From positions 1 to 34,321 of the forward strand of contig LSSN01002623.1 in assembly GCA_001970855.1 (NCBI GenBank): a DNA stretch of 34,321 nucleotides, written 5' to 3'. Both the position numbers and the translations under genes were made by a program. Below, piece by piece: positions 31,031 to 34,321 of this stretch; the first letter of the stretch is position 1; each line of letters begins with the position of its first letter. The notes beneath the pieces are model-generated. The model was not told where the DNA came from, ran no database searches, and saw only the letters and a list, made by a program, of their open reading frames with translations. This stretch comes from Smittium culicis. Lineage: Eukaryota; Kickxellomycota; Harpellomycetes; Harpellales; Legeriomycetaceae.

Positions 31031-33283
31031 ACGATTAAGGATTTAATTTAGTATATAAGAAATATATACAACAAAGCTTTTAAAGCGTGCTTTTATGTAT
31101 TAGCGAATGTTTATTAAAATTTAGAGAGAAAAAAAATAGAGTTTCTTATTTATGTTTTAATCGTAAACCCTGTTCCAAGAATATTTGTTTTAAAGGTTAT
31201 AATGTAAATAATGTTATGAGTTTAAACCAAATTTTTAGCTTTGAGAATATGTGAGTTTTAAGTTTTCTGTGTACTTTTTACCCTGATTTCAATGCAATTT
31301 ATTTTTTTATTTAAACTTAAAGTCCAATTTAATTATAAAAGAAAAAACTAATTATAAAAATTGTTATACTAAAATTCGAGAGCGAGCTAACCCCTTCTTC
31401 GCACCTGGTTTATATACCCTATTCTAATTCTAAATATCATTCAAATCTTATTACGTTTTCTTTTATAATCACAGCGAATACTTAATTTCAATAACAGTTT
31501 CTTAAATCGTTCAGTTTTATTTGATAAATTTTCTTAGATTTCGATTCGCCTAATAGATATTCTATTTTTTCTTCTTTTTATGTATGTTAATCTCTTTTAA
31601 ATAATAAACGAAAAATCTGGATCTCTTTATCATCTTTATATTTTATTAATTACCTTTGTTAATTCAATCAACGTAAATAATATTCCCTTTACATCTCAAT
31701 CTTATTTTAAAACTTCGATTTACGAGTTCTTTTCTCTCAGCCGTCGATTTACCCTACGACATATTACGCATCAAAATCTTCATCTTCTCACTATTTTTTA
31801 ATTCATAGATAATCGTATTCATATATTATTTTTATTCTTTATTAAAAATATAAAACATTAATGTTAATATACTTTTACTTAAAAAAAGCTTTTATTATTT
31901 TTTAAGCACTAATTAAACTACAATAAATCATTTTTTTTAAATTCTTTATTTTTCTTGAGGTTATTTCAATAATTGTGAGCAATTATAGGTCAATATAGAC
32001 TCAAATAGTAATAAAAATGGATAGTTTGGTAAGATTTATACTAATTAAGTAATGCTTAAAAATCATAAATTAAAAAAAATTACTCGCCTTAACGCCTTTT
32101 GATGAAATTTTAACCTTTAAATATTTTAATTAATTTTAGTGAGAAATATATCTCAATAAATTTTTATACCATAAATAACTGATTTAAATAAATATTGCTG
32201 TATATAGTTAAACAGAATAAAAAAAAACTTTTTATAGAAATAAAATCGTAAAAATATTCATTGAGTTGATTAAATGCCCCTTGTGAAGTTTAAACGAGAC
32301 TACATTACACTTTTATATTATTATAGGTAGTTTTTATGATTTCATAATAAACTTTGTTTTATGCACAATGGAAACTATTGTATCTCTAAGTGATATATAT
32401 TCATTCGAGGTCAGGTTCTACGAATATTGGAATACCTTCTCAATAGTATTTAGTGTTGATAGTAATTGATCATATACTAAATTAATTACTCATTAAAGCT
32501 ATTTTATTTATAGCTCTTGAAAGAATTTATAACATAGTCATAATCACATTTAAGTTTGGCTTGAACTTCAATAATAATGAACATGTGCTTTAATTATTGA
32601 AATCATTTTTACCACTGTATTTTTTGTTAGCTTTGGGCCTGGATAAGTCTGGTCAAGTTACTGGTAAACTTTTTTCTGTATATTTCATCATTTTTCACAT
32701 TATTGGATGATAATTACATAAAGTTTATATAATAAAGCCAATAATATTGTGTATTTTTTTACTGAGTGAATGGAGTTTATTTTTTCATCATAAAAAATTT
32801 TTGGACGGGAAATGTTAATCACAGCCAATATATCAGATTCTTTCATTATTTGATTTTCGAAATTACGGTAAATTACAGCAAAATAAACTTAGAGACATAG
32901 TTGGCGCAGTTAACGAATACTGTACTAATATAAACAATCTTTGATCCAAAATTTATACAATATTTTTATCAGTTCTAATATCTCAAGAGTTTATTTAGTA
33001 AAAAATTTCATTTGCATTTAGAAAAAAGCCAAAGAATCTACCGATATTTTTTGATTTATATGACCCTACCAATAATTACTTAGCGATATACTAAAAAATC
33101 TCAAACCAGGCTTGTAAAAATAGCACTATCAATATAATACTTCACGAGATCAGGGATAATATCTGAATACTAATAATTTACACAACATTTTATATTGCTT
33201 TGGAATTAGCTACTATAGAATTGGTAGTTTCATTTTGATACATAGAACAACAAAAATACATTTAAATTATTTTTTTTATAAAA
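31031..33283. other. AT-rich intergenic region upstream of the mitochondrial protein gene
   Basis: No confident gene. A pyrimidine-biased part lies at about 31380-31800. Between 32369 and 32935 there are short protein-like pieces that might be exons of an uncalled gene (separate entry). The last 300 nt should contain the promoter of the gene starting at 33284. Confidence 0.4.
32369..32935 (+). other. Possible small multi-exon gene, unresolved
   Basis: Three protein-like pieces lie in order: METIVSLSDIYSFEVRFYEY from 32369; GLDKSGQVTG at about 32638-32663, flanked by a T-rich TTAG acceptor-like site and a GTAAAC donor-like site; and NKLRDIVGAVNEYCTNINNL ending in a stop near 32933, preceded by an ACAG acceptor-like site. 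I could not join them into one frame with confidence and recognise no family. Chance in AT-rich DNA is a serious alternative. Confidence 0.2.
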
Positions 33284-34183
33284 ATGACTAGTATTACTAG
33301 CCTGATATCAAAAGGAGGAGGTATATTATTAAGGAGAAATTTATTATTCTATCCGTCCGCTTTTCTATTTCAATTATCGAACAATAGATGCTATTCAGAT
33401 AATAGAGGGAAATCAAACACAGACCAAAAAAGTTTGTTCGACAGTTCGATGGAAAACATAAAGGAATATAAAAAAGAGAATTCACTCAATAATGTACCGT
33501 ATAGGCAGCACGGCGCTTCGACCCTCTCCAGGCCAAGTTCAGATAAAATAAGCGGAATATTTAGTGTTTCTAACCTAGTTATGGACATTAAGGCCGAACC
33601 TGAACCGGATGCAGGACTGGTATTAACCAAGAGCAGTGTGGACAATACCATATCCGGGTATGTTAGGACTAAAGATCGGGAGCAGTTGATCTTAAACAAA
33701 GTATCGAAATTCCAAAACTTATCAGAGCTGAACGAGTTTGTCTACGTATCGATGTTTCCGAGGAGTGGTAAAGCCGCTTTACAGCCAAATAGGATGAAGA
33801 AGAAGCTTTTGTTGGGTCAGCCTCGGCTGGAGTTACGGATAGAGCTGACTTCAGCTGTCGTCGCGCAAACTGTAAAAGCGGCGCGCGATTTCGGTTGTAT
33901 TGATCTAGTGTATTTTATATATAGCAAATCGGCACAGCTACAGTTGAAAGATAAACTTGCTATTTTCGATAATGGTATGTACTACGAGCTTATTAAAAGC
34001 TCGTGGGAGCTAGCACAGGATTCTCAGATGGTTGTGCGTTTAGCGAGCGAGCAGTTGACATTTGGCATAGAAATGGATGATAAAATGATTACGCTTTTAA
34101 AAGACATTGTGGCTGAAATGGCTGCTGCTAAAAATCACGAGGAATACTTTTCTAAACTGAATTCTCTGGTTTCATCCCTTTAG
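33284..34183 (+). CDS. Predicted mitochondrial protein, Mtf2-like
   Basis: A single open frame of 299 residues. The N-terminus (MTSITSLISKGGGILLRRNL) is basic, hydroxylated and lacks acidic residues. It is followed by NNRCYS, where R35-C-Y/S38 fits the R-3 type matrix-protease cleavage site. Residues 39-150 are polar. Residues about 150-295 are helical: LNEFVYVSMFP, then LELRIELTSAVVAQTVKAAR, GCIDLVYFIYSKS, NGMYYELIKSSWELAQDSQM and VVRLASEQLTFGIEMDD. This pattern, an ELYNELI-SW-like helix followed by an acidic 'G-E-DD' helix, recalls fungal Mtf2/Nam1-type mitochondrial expression factors and PPR-like helical repeats, but the resemblance is from memory and moderate. Its codon use is AT-rich but less so than the flanks. 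Mitochondrial location is the firmer claim. Confidence 0.7.
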   Translation: MTSITSLISKGGGILLRRNLLFYPSAFLFQLSNNRCYSDNRGKSNTDQKSLFDSSMENIKEYKKENSLNNVPYRQHGASTLSRPSSDKISGIFSVSNLVMDIKAEPEPDAGLVLTKSSVDNTISGYVRTKDREQLILNKVSKFQNLSELNEFVYVSMFPRSGKAALQPNRMKKKLLLGQPRLELRIELTSAVVAQTVKAARDFGCIDLVYFIYSKSAQLQLKDKLAIFDNGMYYELIKSSWELAQDSQMVVRLASEQLTFGIEMDDKMITLLKDIVAEMAAAKNHEEYFSKLNSLVSSL

Positions 34184-34321
34184 ACCCTGCTATAGTCACA
34201 TCAACTTTTAACTAAGTGACTTCAACTTTTAATTTAGACACTTTGGATTATAATTTAGCGATTTCAACTCTTAATTTAGACACTTTGGATTATAATTTAG
34301 CGATTTCAACTCTTAATTTAG
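34184..34321. repeat. 42-bp tandem repeat running off the window
   Basis: Two identical 42-bp units (34237-34278 and 34279-34320, starting GACACTTTGGATTATAATTT) plus the first base of a third. An older diverged half-unit array of CTTCAACTTTTAA-like words lies at about 34196-34236. It begins about 15 nt after the stop codon of the mitochondrial protein gene, so it would be transcribed in its 3' UTR. Confidence 0.9.

Overview
The window reads as nuclear DNA of a fungus. Genes are sparse and carry short spliceosomal introns (about 65-175 nt, mostly GT-AG, with recognisable fungal protein families on either side), intergenic DNA is extremely AT-rich, and there are decayed DIRS-type (tyrosine recombinase) retrotransposons. 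Translin, which Saccharomyces yeasts lack, together with DIRS elements, would fit an early-diverging ('zygomycete'-grade) fungus, but this placement is a weak inference and I cannot name a species.

Layout. (1) 77-1220, minus strand: nicotinamide riboside kinase-like gene in four exons. (2) 1221-2830: a long divergent intergenic region with a 31-bp minisatellite and, close to the next gene, a 14-bp-phased array of TTGAC motifs that includes a TGACGTCA palindrome. (3) 2831-3843, plus: flavodoxin-like NAD(P)H:quinone oxidoreductase (WrbA/Pst2/Ycp4 family) in two exons with an unusual Ala/Ser/Thr tail. (4) 4696-5743, plus: DEK-C + AT-hook + SWIB protein of the Uaf30/Tri1 type, two exons. (5) 5744-14440: an 8-kb AT-rich tract with no supportable gene. 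(6) 14441-16290: remains of a DIRS-like element in plus orientation, ending in a long imperfect hairpin. (7) 17364-19310, plus: four-exon START-domain lipid-transfer protein with hydrophobic segments at both ends. (8) 20473-21510, plus: six-exon translin gene, one intron with a GC-AG boundary. (9) 21657-24386, minus: two-exon 871-residue Lys/Asn/Ser-rich protein I do not recognise, convergent with translin. (10) 24387-33283: AT-rich DNA holding a second DIRS-like relic in minus orientation (about 27190-30060; reverse transcriptase, RNase H and tyrosine recombinase all readable through stops and frameshifts) and degenerate repeats. (11) 33284-34183, plus: protein with a mitochondrial presequence and an Mtf2-like C-terminal half, followed by a 42-bp tandem repeat that runs off the window.

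The genes do not form one pathway: NAD+ salvage, quinone reduction/membrane-domain biology, rRNA or chromatin transcription, lipid transfer, RNA/DNA binding and mitochondrial expression are represented, as expected of a random eukaryotic locus. The first 6 kb is richer in C and uses C-ending codons, whereas genes from 17 kb onward use A/T-ending codons and lie in AT-rich, transposon-littered DNA. The boundary near 6.2 kb is the main large-scale structure. The exon structures given here were built by hand from reading-frame continuity and homology-like motifs and have not been tested against transcripts.
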